The notes under the pieces are model-generated. The model was not told the origin of the DNA. It ran no database searches and saw nothing but the letters and a program-made list of their open reading frames with translations. Positions 24,201 to 29,930 of a stretch of DNA of 64,000 nt are shown piece after piece (the first letter of the stretch is position 1; each line of letters opens with the position of its first letter). This DNA is from Myotis daubentonii. Lineage: Eukaryota; Chordata; Mammalia; Chiroptera; Vespertilionidae. Location of the stretch: NCBI RefSeq assembly GCF_963259705.1, contig NC_081846.1:94996641-95060640 (forward strand), written 5' to 3'. Made by a program: the position numbers and the translations under genes.

Positions 24201-27200
24201 TAGAAGTCTTTTATGTATTTTTGACAAATTAACTTTTATGATCTCTGGTAATACCTTTTTAATTTTTCTTTTTTGGGCCTTAAAGTGTGTTTATTCTAAT
24301 ATTAGTCTTCCTTTCAGTTAGGGTTACATTGTATTTTTTTAAAATCCTTTATTTTCAATCTTTCTCTACCCTTATATTTTAGTTCTGTTTTTTTTCACAA
24401 ATAGTTTGTATCTGTTTGTTCTTTCATTTGGTGTGACACTCATTTAGTTGGAGCATTTAGCCCATTTATGTAAGTGCCCATAAGCCTGTCTTTTCTGTAT
24501 TACTCCTACTTACCACATGTGTCCTACGTTTCCTTTTTCTCCTTAGTCCGTTTCTTTCAGATTGAGTGAGAGTTTTAATTTCATTTTCCCTCGATTAAAC
24601 TATACACTTTTTTACAATTCTTTTAATGACTATTCTACCAATTATAGTATTATGTCTGATTTTCCAAATATTAATTATTTGGTATATTTTACCCACCTAC
24701 CACACAGTGCAAAACAATTGGGAAGTTTGATGTCAGATTTTAGCATGAACAAAAGAATCACCTGGAGAACTTCCTAGAGCCTGACTCCTGGGTCCCGTTG
24801 GCACAGGGGGCTCATAAATGAGTGGCTGGGCCTGCGTGTCGCCTTCCTCTCCAGCTCCCCTGCTGCGAGCCTGCCTGCTCCCAGCTCATCCCAGCCTGAC
24901 CGCCTTGCTGCCTCGCGTTGACACCTCTCTGACTTGAATCCTCAGAAGAAGTCCTGGATCAGCACAGTCAGTGTCAGCAGTGGGCAAACTACGGCCCGCG
25001 GGCCATCCGGCCCGTTTGAAATGAATAAAACTAAAAAAAAAAAAAAAAAAAGACCGTACCCTTTTATGTAATGATGTTTACTTTGAATTTATATTAGTTC
25101 ACACAAACACTCCATCCATGCTTTTGTTCCGGCCCTCCGGTCCAGTTTAAGAACCCATTGTGGCCCTCGAGTCAAAAAGTTTGCCCACCCCTGGTCTAGA
25201 TTCAGCTTTATTATAAAGTTGCCCTCTGGTTACTCTTCATTCTTCCCTGTATTTCTGGGCTTCTATAAAGGGTCATTTTTCATCTGCCTGAAGAATATTC
25301 TTTAATTCCCCTTACAGTGAGTTCACTAGTAAAAAAAAAAAATAAATAAATAACTGTGGTAAAATATCCATAGCATAAAATTTACCATTTTAGTCATTTT
25401 TAAGTGTACAACTCAGTGGCATTAAGCACCTTCCTAGTATTGTGTAACTGTCCATCTCCAGAACTTTTTTATCCTCCCAAACAGAAACTGTGCACCAAAG
25501 AGTAATCCCCCGCCCTCGCCAGTTTGGTTCCGTGGACAGAGCGTCAGCCTGTGGACTGAAGGGTCCCAGGCACATGCCCGGTTGCGGGCTCGATCCCCAG
25601 TAGGGAGCGTGCAGGAGGCAGCCGATCAGTGATTTTCTCTCATCATTGATGTTTCTCACTCTCTTTCTCCCTCTCCCACCCTCTCTGAAATCAATAAAAC
25701 TCTATTTTTAAAAAAAGAGTAATCCTCCTTTTCTCCTTGTAACCACTAGTCTATTTTCTGTCTCTATGAATTTGCCTATTCACGTACTTTTGAAATCATA
25801 AAATATTTTTCCTTATGTATCTGGCTTATTTCATTTGGCATATGTTCAAGGTTCATTCACGTGACAGCACGTATCAGAGTTTTCTTCCTGTCCAGATCGA
25901 ATGACATTTCATTGCTTGCATGCACCATGTTGTGTTTATCCATCTGTTGATGGACATGTGGCTTATTTCTATCTTTTAACTATTGTGGGTAATGCTTCTG
26001 TGAACATTGACAGACAAGCATCTGTTGGAGTCCCTGCTTTCCGTTCTTTTGTGTACATACCTGGAGTGGAATTGCTGGCTCATAATGGAACTTTTTTTGT
26101 GTCAAACTCAAAAGGTTTCCTGAGGAAAAAAGCTTCAAAGCATAGGTACAGTTGGCTAGAAAACATGTGGGCTCCATCCATATGGGATTAGGCCTCAGGA
26201 GGACAAGATGAATTCAGAGTTTACATTAAGCAAAACTGAATAGTGAGAGCCTTACTCTATTTTCAGTTGACCCTCAAAAGGCAGTAGTACTTTTCCTTAG
26301 AACTGCCCTCGTGGTGGAAGGTCTAGGTGCAGGCTATGAGATGTTTTATGGATTCTCTAAACTTTGTGGTTTTAGAAAACACCATAAATAAGTATTTTAG
26401 CTTCTCTAAGGTTTTTGGTAAGCACCCTTTCAGTTCTGAAAATTTGTGACTGGCATGTATTATGTAATGAGCAACTAACATCACTAATTTGTTATGCATT
26501 TATTTAAATCTCCCCCAGAACTTTACATTGTTGTATTGTTTTTTTTACCAAATAGGATTTGCCCAATAACATGATCCATCAGGTGCCAATTAAATCGCTC
26601 CCTCAAGAATGGCTGTGGTGCGAGACGTGGTGTGATGACACCTCTAAGAAAAGGGCCAAAACCATTGACTTGGTAAGCTGGCCGCCGCTCCTGCCTGTCC
26701 CAGGGTGTGTGACAGACAGTTCCTGGGGCACAGTCTCACTTAGTCTGTCTCTGCAGCGTAGGTTGAGGGAGCGCAGGGCACAGCCCTCCTGTGTGTGCGG
26801 CTGTCCCAGCAGCCAGGCCCTGCCCTGCTCTGCTCTGCTGACAGGCCTTGGGTCCAGCGAGGGCCTGGAGCAGAAACACCTTTGAGCTCCAATGATGCTC
26901 CCTTTCTCCAGCTCCACTGAAGCATGTGTGTCATTTTTCTGGTTTTCACAGTGTAATAACCCAATGACCAAAGAGCCCAAGCTGGAGGCGGCTGTTCGCA
27001 TTGTCCCCGAGTGGCAGGACTACGACCAGGAGGTCAAGCAGCTGCAGATCCGCTTCCAGGAGGAGAAAGCGGCGGCAGCCCGGGGGAAGGAGCCGCGCGC
27101 AGACGGTAGGCCGGCTTGGCTCCGGGAAGGACTGCGTCGCCGTGCTGCTTTCTGGTGGCTGCAGACGACAGAAGAGCGGCCTCTGTTTTGATGCTGTCCA

Positions 27201-28456
27201 GTGTGTCGCTCGCTCCCTCAGTCTCAGCTCCAAACAGGAGTTGCCACCCACGCAGTCGCTGCCTTTTCTTCCCTTTTTTTTGAGAAAGGGTGCTTTCCTT
27301 GTATTGTTGTTATTTAGGTTCAGGAGTTTTGTGATACAGAAGCCAAACCTGACATTAGATTGAAATCTGTTGCCAGATCCCTTGGTTTTTCATGACACCA
27401 TCCAGGCACTAGTGAGTGAGCACATTCAGGACCAGCAAATGTGCTTGTCTGTGACTCAGGCCACAAGTGGAGAGCCGTCTGCGTGCCGGCCTCGCTCTGA
27501 TGTGTCTCTGTGAACCCTGGCCATTACGAAAAGTTGTTAGAACACTGTGTGGCCTTCTGTGAACTGCTAAGCTGAGTTCTGGACTTAACACTTACACAGC
27601 TCAAAATTAATTTTAAAAAAGCAATTAGAGAACATGGATCTTGAGCGATTCATCCAAACATCCTGAAGATTATATCATGATATTGAATATCACAGCTTAA
27701 AAGGTTGGATATTTAAGATAAGAATAATTCAAATTCATTGGTAAAACTTTAAGGATTTCCATAGATGGGCAAAGAATGTAGACATCCTGTTCAAGTAAGA
27801 GGGAAGCACATAATGAGTGAATTTGAAGAAACAGTAGGGAGGTGACAGGAACCTTATGAAGATATTCTAACCAGGGAAGCTGTTCATTCCGACACAGCCA
27901 GTGGGCCTGGCCCGCATGCTCTCGCTGTCCTTGCCACAAAGCAGCAAGGCTGTCCTCAGGTGGCTCCCAGGGTCTGCCTCAGTAATTCCTCTCTCTCGGA
28001 GTCACCTCCAAGAATCATTCAACAGAAGAAAAAGTTATGGAGAAATTACTTTACAAACATTGATAAGCCAAAGGTATTGAAAACAGCTTAAACATCCAAG
28101 CATACCAGTAGAGATGGTGAACGAGCTACATGGGAAGATGTTTATTAAATGAAGAGGGAAGGCTCCTGACTGAAATAGTGCCTTTTACTGGAAATAAATA
28201 CTGTACTTGGAAAACAGTTCCTATGTGTAGGGATATGCAGGTAGTTTCCTTGTAAAAATATAAATGTCTTTTTTTATTTTGTTTTTGCTTTCAAGCACAT
28301 CAAACCAAAGTTTCTAAAAATTTAAAAAGAGATAAAATGGAGGTGTGGGCACAAATAATAGGTCATAGCACTAGAACATGCCCAGTCTGTATTTTATAAC
28401 TTTCTTTGCAATTATTGTCTTTTCCTATAGGACCTCAGACTCATGAAGAATTATAA
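147..28456 (+). CDS. UGGT1: UGGT1 3' part: UDP-glucose:glycoprotein glucosyltransferase 1, last 11 coding exons
   Basis: ER-lumenal folding sensor that transfers glucose from UDP-glucose to N-glycans of misfolded glycoproteins, returning them to the calnexin/calreticulin cycle. Exons: 147-232, 3595-3679, 5627-5715, 6231-6335, 8127-8211, 9455-9637, 10197-10357, 12581-12695, 26556-26672, 26952-27105, 28431-28456. All have AG/GT borders and join in one open frame of 401 codons plus TAA; the N-terminal ~1150 residues lie upstream of the window. The joined protein shows the GT24 catalytic domain with the DAD metal/UDP-sugar motif (FVDADQIVR, exon 6/7 junction), the GYTPFCDSR and FWKSGYW segments, and WCETWCDD near the end. 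The C-terminal tail (GPQTHEEL, ending HEEL) is a KDEL-type retrieval signal and identifies UGGT1 rather than UGGT2; from memory human UGGT1 ends REEL. No stop or frameshift is visible, so this is the active gene. Confidence 0.96.
233..3594 (+). other. UGGT1 intron, mostly unclassified
   Basis: A 3.36-kb intron. Positions 524-541 are a poly(A) run. From about 560 to 2500 the base composition turns GC-rich, with several open frames on both strands that match nothing I recognise; I treat them as chance ORFs. The rest is ordinary unique intron. Confidence 0.6.
3595..3679 (+). CDS. UGGT1: UGGT1 coding exon
   Basis: Acceptor TCTCTCAG ends at 3594 after a good pyrimidine tract; donor GTGAGT at 3680. 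85 bp; completes the Ser codon and encodes [20 protein letters not shown] and following residues, ending in phase 0 after KVK. Confidence 0.94.
3771..3973 (+). mobile_element. VES-type tRNA-derived SINE (divergent)
   Basis: tRNA-like head with a B-box-like GGTTCGATTCC, then the standard bat tail (CCCAGTGTGGGGCATACAGG, AATTGATGATTCTCTCTCAT, pyrimidine-rich stretch, AATAAAA tail). Flanked by a likely 9-bp duplication, AAAACATGT (3760-3768 and 3974-3982). Its head differs from the standard CCGGTTTGGCTCAGTGG type, so it may be an older subfamily. Confidence 0.85.
4021..4175 (+). mobile_element. L1 3'-end fragment
   Basis: Resembles the L1 3' end at 41,150-41,319: ATTAACCAAA...CATAACCCATGGACAC, a G-rich stretch, GCATCTGTAATACTTTCAA and AATAAAGAT followed by A-rich sequence. 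5'-truncated. Confidence 0.75.
4760..5085 (+). mobile_element. Tigger-like DNA transposon fragment
   Basis: The stretch starting TACAGGCAGGCCTCGTTTTA and continuing TTTTTTACAAATTGAAGG resembles the terminal region of mammalian Tigger (Tc1/mariner) fossils as I remember them. Only the left part is convincing; the right boundary is uncertain. Confidence 0.5.
5371..5592 (+). mobile_element. VES SINE inserted next to a UGGT1 splice acceptor
   Basis: Full-length VES element: tRNA head CCGGTTTGGTTCAGTGGATA, B box GGTTTGATTCC, central GTAGGAGATGTGCAGGAGGC, (TCTC)n and an AATAAAATATATTTT-A(n) tail. Perfect 11-bp target-site duplication ATAGGAGGACT at 5360-5370 and 5593-5603. The 3' end is 34 bp upstream of the next exon. 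Low divergence indicates a recent insertion. Confidence 0.93.
5627..5715 (+). CDS. UGGT1: UGGT1 coding exon
   Basis: Acceptor GTGATTGCAG ends at 5626; donor GTAAAT at 5716. 89 bp starting in phase 0 with [20 protein letters not shown] and ending FDSFKW-like (SGFWDSFK plus TG of Trp). Only about 34 bp separate it from the poly(A) of a VES SINE, so the pyrimidine tract is unusually weak. Confidence 0.93.
6231..6335 (+). CDS. UGGT1: UGGT1 coding exon
   Basis: Acceptor TTATTATAG ends at 6230; donor GTTAGT at 6336. 105 bp; encodes (W)[20 protein letters not shown] then [15 protein letters not shown], the start of the GT24 catalytic domain. Confidence 0.95.
6935..7156 (+). mobile_element. VES SINE
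   Basis: Full-length VES copy with head CCGGTTTGGCTCAGTGGATA and B box GGTTCGATTCC. Perfect 16-bp duplication TCAAAATGTCATTTTA at 6918-6933 and 7157-7172. Confidence 0.94.
7279..7699 (-). mobile_element. VES SINE interrupted by a hAT element
   Basis: Minus-strand SINE (poly-A side at low coordinates, TTTTTATTGATTTCAGAG) whose tRNA head is split by the hAT at 7470-7671 (GCTCTATCC / TTCTATCCACTGAG). Near-perfect 11-bp duplication CTCAAARTGTA at 7268-7278 and 7700-7710. Confidence 0.92.
7470..7671. mobile_element. Non-autonomous hAT (OposCharlie3-like), 202 bp, nested in a SINE
   Basis: Terminal inverted repeats CAGGGGTCCTCAAACT and GTTTGAGGACCCCTG; 8-bp duplication CTCTATCC / TTCTATCC (one mismatch) at 7462-7469 and 7672-7679, as expected for hAT. 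Internal A/T-rich sequence includes ATTTGCATG-like and GGCCGGAC-type blocks on the minus strand. Family name is from memory. Confidence 0.9.
8127..8211 (+). CDS. UGGT1: UGGT1 coding exon
   Basis: Acceptor CTTTGGCAG ends at 8126; donor GTTTGT at 8212. 85 bp; completes Arg, then [20 protein letters not shown] and NYLSPTFK, core of the GT24 fold. Confidence 0.95.
8212..9454 (+). other. UGGT1 intron
   Basis: Unique sequence to about 8865, then an L1 3'-end relic (8868-9128), then unique sequence to the next acceptor. Nothing else recognised. Confidence 0.6.
8868..9128 (+). mobile_element. Ancient L1 3'-end fragment
   Basis: Contains ACATGACCTCACT, CTAGTGAACA, GCCCATGGACACAGACAATA, GGGCATCTGTA and CAACAATAAAAAAG, matching the 3' end of the L1 at 41,000-41,319 but more diverged. 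Confidence 0.75.
9455..9637 (+). CDS. UGGT1: UGGT1 coding exon (catalytic DAD motif)
   Basis: Acceptor GAAAACAG ends at 9454; donor GTGAGC at 9638. 183 bp, 61 codons in phase 0: [20 protein letters not shown], then [13 protein letters not shown] and [20 protein letters not shown], ending DADQ. This places the DxD metal/nucleotide-sugar site at the exon end. Confidence 0.96.
9925..10012 (+). repeat. MIR SINE fragment
   Basis: CCCATTTTACAGATGAGG followed by AACTGAGTCACAGAGAG is the well-known mammalian MIR core, plus orientation. Confidence 0.75.
10197..10357 (+). CDS. UGGT1: UGGT1 coding exon
   Basis: Acceptor CCTTTCCCCAG ends at 10196; donor GTACTG at 10358. 161 bp: [53 protein letters not shown] plus two bases of Ser. 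Strongly conserved GT24 substrate-binding segments. Confidence 0.96.
10590..10801 (-). mobile_element. VES SINE
   Basis: Minus-strand copy ending CACCCGGCCAGGCG. Flanked by an imperfect 17-bp duplication GGAATTTCGTAATTCCT / GGAATTTCTTAATTCTT (10572-10588, 10802-10818). Confidence 0.9.
10883..11086 (+). mobile_element. VES SINE abutting the minisatellite
   Basis: Head CCTGGCTGGTTTGGCTCAGT, B box GGTTCGGTTCC, tail TCAATAAA. Likely 12-bp duplication AAAATATAYCAT at 10871-10882 and 11087-11098. The G-rich minisatellite starts 6 bp after it. Confidence 0.9.
11105..12172 (+). repeat. Intronic G-rich 32-bp minisatellite, about 33 copies
   Basis: Tandem array of a 32-bp unit, ACAGGGAGCAGCACAGGG plus ATGGGGGGAGGGTT, with variants GGTTACAG, GGCTACAG and GGCTGCAG and a few units carrying ATGAGGGG. 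Each unit contains at least four runs of three or more G within about 25 nt on the sense strand of UGGT1. Since 32 is not a multiple of 3 and the unit lacks stops, long ORFs run through all three + frames; these are artefacts. It lies in a UGGT1 intron, 0.4 kb before the next exon. Confidence 0.97.
12581..12695 (+). CDS. UGGT1: UGGT1 coding exon
   Basis: Acceptor CTCTCTCCAG ends at 12580; donor GTAAGT at 12696. 115 bp: completes Ser, then [38 protein letters not shown], ending in phase 0. Confidence 0.96.
13225..13950 (-). mobile_element. Ancient L1 3' region
   Basis: Matches remembered old mammalian L1 3' sequence in reverse: CACCACAAAGCCAATG, AAGAAATAGAACATTCCTAG, CATCCCAGAAGCC, then TTGTTTGCCATTTC and GGTAATGCTGCTGTG. 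Highly diverged; right end uncertain. Confidence 0.65.
14300..16537 (-). mobile_element. 5'-truncated L1, 3' half of ORF2
   Basis: Minus-strand L1 with 3' UTR at low coordinates (14,300-14,600) and ORF2 pieces up to 16,530. Translated blocks include [20 protein letters not shown] (reverse transcriptase), [38 protein letters not shown] and [20 protein letters not shown], all L1 ORF2 signatures. Numerous stops and frameshifts; non-functional. At 16,537 it abuts the poly(A) of the HAL1-like element. Confidence 0.9.
16538..18452 (-). mobile_element. HAL1-like element (ORF1 without ORF2)
   Basis: Minus strand: starts at 18,452 with the L1-type AACCAAGATGGCGGC, has a ~700-bp GC-rich 5' UTR, ORF1 from 17,753 to 16,907, a ~345-bp G-rich 3' UTR with AATAAAGATTTAATT and ends in poly(A) at 16,538-16,560. 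ORF1 (about 282 codons) shows an N-terminal coiled coil ([20 protein letters not shown]) and RNA-binding/C-terminal domain motifs ([20 protein letters not shown]). One frameshift lies near 17,350-17,368. The direct ORF1-to-3' UTR junction with no ORF2 is the half-L1 (HAL1) layout; such elements depend on L1 for mobility. Confidence 0.8.
16907..17753 (-). pseudogene. ORF1 of the HAL1-like element (frameshifted)
   Basis: Two overlapping minus-strand frames, 17349-17753 ([20 protein letters not shown]...) and 16907-17368 ([20 protein letters not shown]...), together make an L1 ORF1p-like nucleic-acid chaperone: coiled coil, RRM-like middle with [20 protein letters not shown], and C-terminal domain. 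The frame breaks near residue 130 after [11 protein letters not shown]. Presumed non-functional. Confidence 0.82.
18453..19596 (-). mobile_element. Second HAL1-like 5' module: 5' UTR plus truncated ORF1 start
   Basis: Begins at about 19,594 with the same AACCAAGATGGCGGC motif, runs through a ~900-bp 5' UTR clearly similar to 17,760-18,440, then ORF1 codons ([20 protein letters not shown]..., 18,690 down) and stops where the 5' end of the next module begins at 18,452. ORF1 carries a 42-bp/14-residue internal repeat ([14 protein letters not shown] / [14 protein letters not shown]). No ORF1 remainder is found beyond the neighbouring element. Confidence 0.8.
20030..20450 (-). mobile_element. Helitron-like internal sequence
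   Basis: Contains repeated GCAGGCCAGC blocks, GCAATCAAGGGGAAGCAGG, and a duplicated GGTTAACCGCCATCTTGGCT/ATTTGCATAT motif that I associate with bat non-autonomous Helitrons. It directly abuts a complete Helitron (20451-20594). Boundaries uncertain. Confidence 0.5.
20451..20594 (-). mobile_element. Short HeliBat-like Helitron, 144 bp
   Basis: On the minus strand it starts TCCTTATAATAAAAGG (TC at 20594-20593) and ends CTAG at 20454-20451, two bases after a GCCC-GATT-GGGC hairpin. TC...hairpin...CTRR without terminal inverted repeats or target duplication is the Helitron signature; TATAATAAAAGG-CTAATATGC is typical of vespertilionid HeliBats as I recall. Confidence 0.7.
20721..20930 (-). mobile_element. 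VES SINE (older copy)
   Basis: Minus strand; CACTGAGCCACACCAGGCAGG at the head and ATTGATTTCAAAGAGG at the tail side. Duplication CATGTAGG / CATGTAGA at 20711-20718 and 20931-20938. Confidence 0.85.
22303..22391 (+). repeat. (TC)n / C-rich low-complexity tract
   Basis: CTCTCTCTCACTCTCTCTCT grading into runs of C and CTCCC. Pure polypyrimidine on the gene's sense strand. Confidence 0.9.
22530..22894 (-). mobile_element. Putative solo LTR of an endogenous retrovirus
   Basis: On the minus strand a 365-bp block starts TGTGAGGAGTCCAGC and ends TTTTACA (TG...CA), with a polyadenylation signal in AGTAAATAAAAGCAG about two fifths in. It interrupts L1 relics on both sides. No clear target duplication and no internal viral genes. 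Family not identified. Confidence 0.45.
23200..23890. other. Unclassified GC-rich block inside old L1 sequence
   Basis: About 700 bp of GC- and CpG-rich DNA, sharply different from its A/T-rich L1 surroundings. Open frames on both strands (e.g. 23460-23825 +, 23444-23833 -) match nothing I recognise. Could be part of an LTR, the 5' UTR of another element, or captured host sequence. Confidence 0.5.
24725..24800. repeat. MER5A-like (hAT-Charlie) fragment
   Basis: CAAAAGAATCACCTGGAGAA followed by ACTTCCTAGAGCCTGACTCC resembles the common mammalian MER5 relic (ATCACCTGG...). Short and uncertain. Confidence 0.4.
24978..25193 (+). mobile_element. Non-autonomous hAT, 216 bp
   Basis: Termini CAGTGGGCAAACTACGGCCC and AAGTTTGCCCACCCCTG form imperfect inverted repeats. 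Internal AATGAATAAAACTA, A19, GACCGTACCCTTTTATGTA and TTCCGGCCCTCCGGTC. Same family as 48335-48541. Flanking 8-mers do not match clearly. Confidence 0.85.
25360..26145 (-). mobile_element. Ancient L1 3' region (minus), split by a SINE
   Basis: Reverse-oriented old L1: CATAAAATTTACCATTTTAG, AAGTGTACAACTCAGTGGCA, CCATCTCCAGAACTTTTTT, then after the SINE CTTTTAACTATTGTGGGTAA, TGGAGTCCCTGCTTTC and ATACCTGGAGTGGAATTGCT. Confidence 0.75.
25509..25713 (+). mobile_element. VES SINE
   Basis: Head CGCCAGTTTGGTTCCGTGGA; a ~15-bp deletion removes the B-box region (GGGTCCCAGGCACATGCCCG). Perfect 12-bp duplication AAAGAGTAATCC at 25497-25508 and 25714-25725. Confidence 0.92.
26556..26672 (+). CDS. UGGT1: UGGT1 coding exon
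   Basis: Acceptor TTTTTTTACCAAATAG ends at 26555; donor GTAAGC at 26673. 117 bp in phase 0: [39 protein letters not shown]. Contains the conserved WCETWC cysteine pair. Confidence 0.96.
26952..27105 (+). CDS. UGGT1: UGGT1 coding exon
   Basis: Acceptor GGTTTTCACAG ends at 26951; donor GTAGGC at 27106. 154 bp: [40 protein letters not shown], then [11 protein letters not shown]. The charged helix [14 protein letters not shown] is the C-terminal tail before the retrieval signal; the [12 protein letters not shown] stretch is where the sequence differs most from the human protein as I recall it. Confidence 0.95.
27106..28430 (+). other. UGGT1 last intron
   Basis: Unique-looking sequence of 1.3 kb with no recognised repeat. 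ORFs here are short and unconvincing. Confidence 0.7.
28431..28456 (+). CDS. UGGT1: UGGT1 terminal coding exon with HEEL signal
   Basis: Acceptor TTTTCCTATAG ends at 28430. The 26 coding bases give (G)PQTHEEL then TAA at 28454-28456. The C-terminal HEEL is a KDEL-receptor-type retrieval signal and keeps the enzyme in the ER. The exon is too short to be seen as an ORF on its own. Confidence 0.95.
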
Positions 28457-29514
28457 TCTGCAGAGAAGGATAGGAAATCGCACCATTTGAAAAACACTTT
28501 TTATACTAAACGCTCGTTTTTTCTGACCTGTCTATACAACTGCTGATGACTTGGCTGGGCAGGTGCCCAGCACCTTTTGATTCGGAGCATTTGCCTTGGG
28601 CGTGGCGGCTCTGGGTCTCTGGAGTGAAGACTCTCGTGGGTTTGTGCCCAGAGGAAGACCAGTGGCTGAGCTTCGGGGACTCTGCAAAGAGCAGCCTTCT
28701 AACCCGAAGGGGAAACGGCCAAGGCACCGGGGGGGGGGGGGGGGCAGGGGGGGCGGGGGGGGAACACAAGCCCTGTGCGCCCCACCCTGGGCACCAGCAG
28801 CCGGGCCCCTCAGCCTCCTCGCCTGCCTCACTGATGGCAGCCAAGCCCGCCCTGCAGCCTGGGTCGTGCCCACGCCCTGCACCTCGAGGTTTGCGCCTGA
28901 GCCCTGCCCTGCTGTCTCCCAGCATGGAGTGAGACCCAGCCAGCAAGTGTGTCGTCAGGGTGGGCTGGGGACCAGCTAATTGCTACAGGATGGGGTGGGT
29001 TAGGGCCAGAGGAAACAAGGAGTAGAAGGCTCGGGGTGTGGCGGGGAAGTGAGAAGAGGGAATGGGCTGTTCTCTTGTAAACCATCAGAACCATTGTGAC
29101 TAATTTGAAATGAAAACCTTCTGTTCCCACCCAGCTTCACTGAATACTTTAGGTAATTATTTTGTAAACAGTTTTTGTATTTGTGAAAGTATTTGCTTTT
29201 TCCCCATTTTCTAAACATTGACTGGAAACAGCCATAGTGAGCCCCAGGGACCTGGGCTGCCCCGGGAGACAGTCATCTCCCTCACGGCCTCTGAGGACTT
29301 CCCCCTCAGACGCAGGGAAGTTGGCTTTGATTTTCTGTACTAAAGACTCTGACATCTGAGACCAGGAGAGGTTTGGACTGTGACTTCATGTTCTTTAGAC
29401 ACTGTCCCTATTCCTGCTAGCTCCGCGCTGGGGCAGCCTTTGGCTCTCCCCGCCCTGACTTCACATGGTGGCATCTTGAAGCCACATGAAACCTTTAGTC
29501 ATTGAGTGGCCCGT

Positions 29515-29697
29515 GCTGGGAGGCCTGGGGCAGCCTGAGCTGGGAGGCCTGAGCTGAGAGGCCTGGGCAGCCTGTGCTGGGAGGCCTGGGGCAGCCTGAG
29601 CTGGGAGGCCTGGGCAGCCTGAGCTGGGAGGCCTGTGCTGGGAGGCCTGGGGCAGCCTGAGCTGGGAGGCCTGGGGCAGCCTGAGCTGGGAGCCGGC
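29515..29697 (+). repeat. Imperfect tandem repeat, about 18-24 bp unit
   Basis: Seven to nine degenerate copies of GCTGGGAGGCCTGGGGCAGC-CTGA with units of about 18 and 24 bp. Lies within the probable UGGT1 3' UTR. Confidence 0.85.
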
Positions 29698-29903
29698 GGA
29701 GCTGGCAGGCTCCCACGCAGAGGCTGATGGTGTGCTGGTGGTCTGTGGTGCACGGTTCCAGGTCTCCCTCAGCTTCCCAGCAGCAGTAGCACAGCCACGG
29801 GCTCCTATTTGCCTGCTCGTGAAAAATAAGAGGAGGGGTGCACATGGATAGCTAAGCCAGGTAGTATTAATTTGTAATCTTTTTTTATTTTATTTTTTTT
29901 TTT

Positions 29904-29930
29904 GGTGCCGAAACCCGGGAACAAACCAGT
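29904..29930 (-). pseudogene. Retrotransposed 27-nt tRNA-Phe 3' fragment with CCA
   Basis: On the minus strand the 27 nt run CTGGTTTGTTCCCGGG + TTTCGGCACCA. This matches the T arm, acceptor stem and added CCA of vertebrate tRNA-Phe from memory, with two differences (one a CpG-type C to T). An A-rich tail follows (29886-29903 on +). The insert is bounded by a perfect 12-bp duplication TGTAATCTTTTT (29873-29884, 29931-29942). CCA is not genome-encoded in tRNA genes, so a mature tRNA or tRNA-derived fragment was the template. Consistent with L1-mediated reverse transcription and extreme 5' truncation. Confidence 0.85.

Larger units (their letters stand above)
20941..24720 (-). mobile_element. 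Ancient L1 ORF2 relics with later insertions
   Basis: Reverse-oriented L1-like stretches, e.g. GGTTCTTGGCTCTCTACTTT then ATTCCATTGGTCTGTTTGTC, AATAGAAATGTTGATAATGG, and TTTAATTTCATTTTTTCTAA. Interrupted by a (TC)n tract (22,303-22,391), an LTR-like block (22,530-22,894) and a GC-rich block (23,200-23,890). Too decayed to define exact ends. Confidence 0.6.
12696..26555 (+). other. 13.9-kb UGGT1 intron dominated by transposons
   Basis: Largest intron in the window. Minus-strand L1 pieces occupy about 13.2-16.5, 20.9-24.7 and 25.4-26.1 kb. A HAL1-like element lies at 16.5-19.6 kb, Helitrons at 20.0-20.6 kb, a putative solo LTR at 22.5-22.9 kb and a hAT at 25.0-25.2 kb. 12,700-13,220 and 26,150-26,555 look like unique intron. 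All LINE pieces are antisense to the gene, as is common for tolerated intronic LINEs. Confidence 0.85.

Noticed and set aside
29904..29930. Retroviral primer-binding site (tRNA-Phe type) marking an ERV
   Set aside because: There is no LTR or viral sequence beside it, and the poly(A) plus 12-bp duplications define a 27-nt retro-insert instead.
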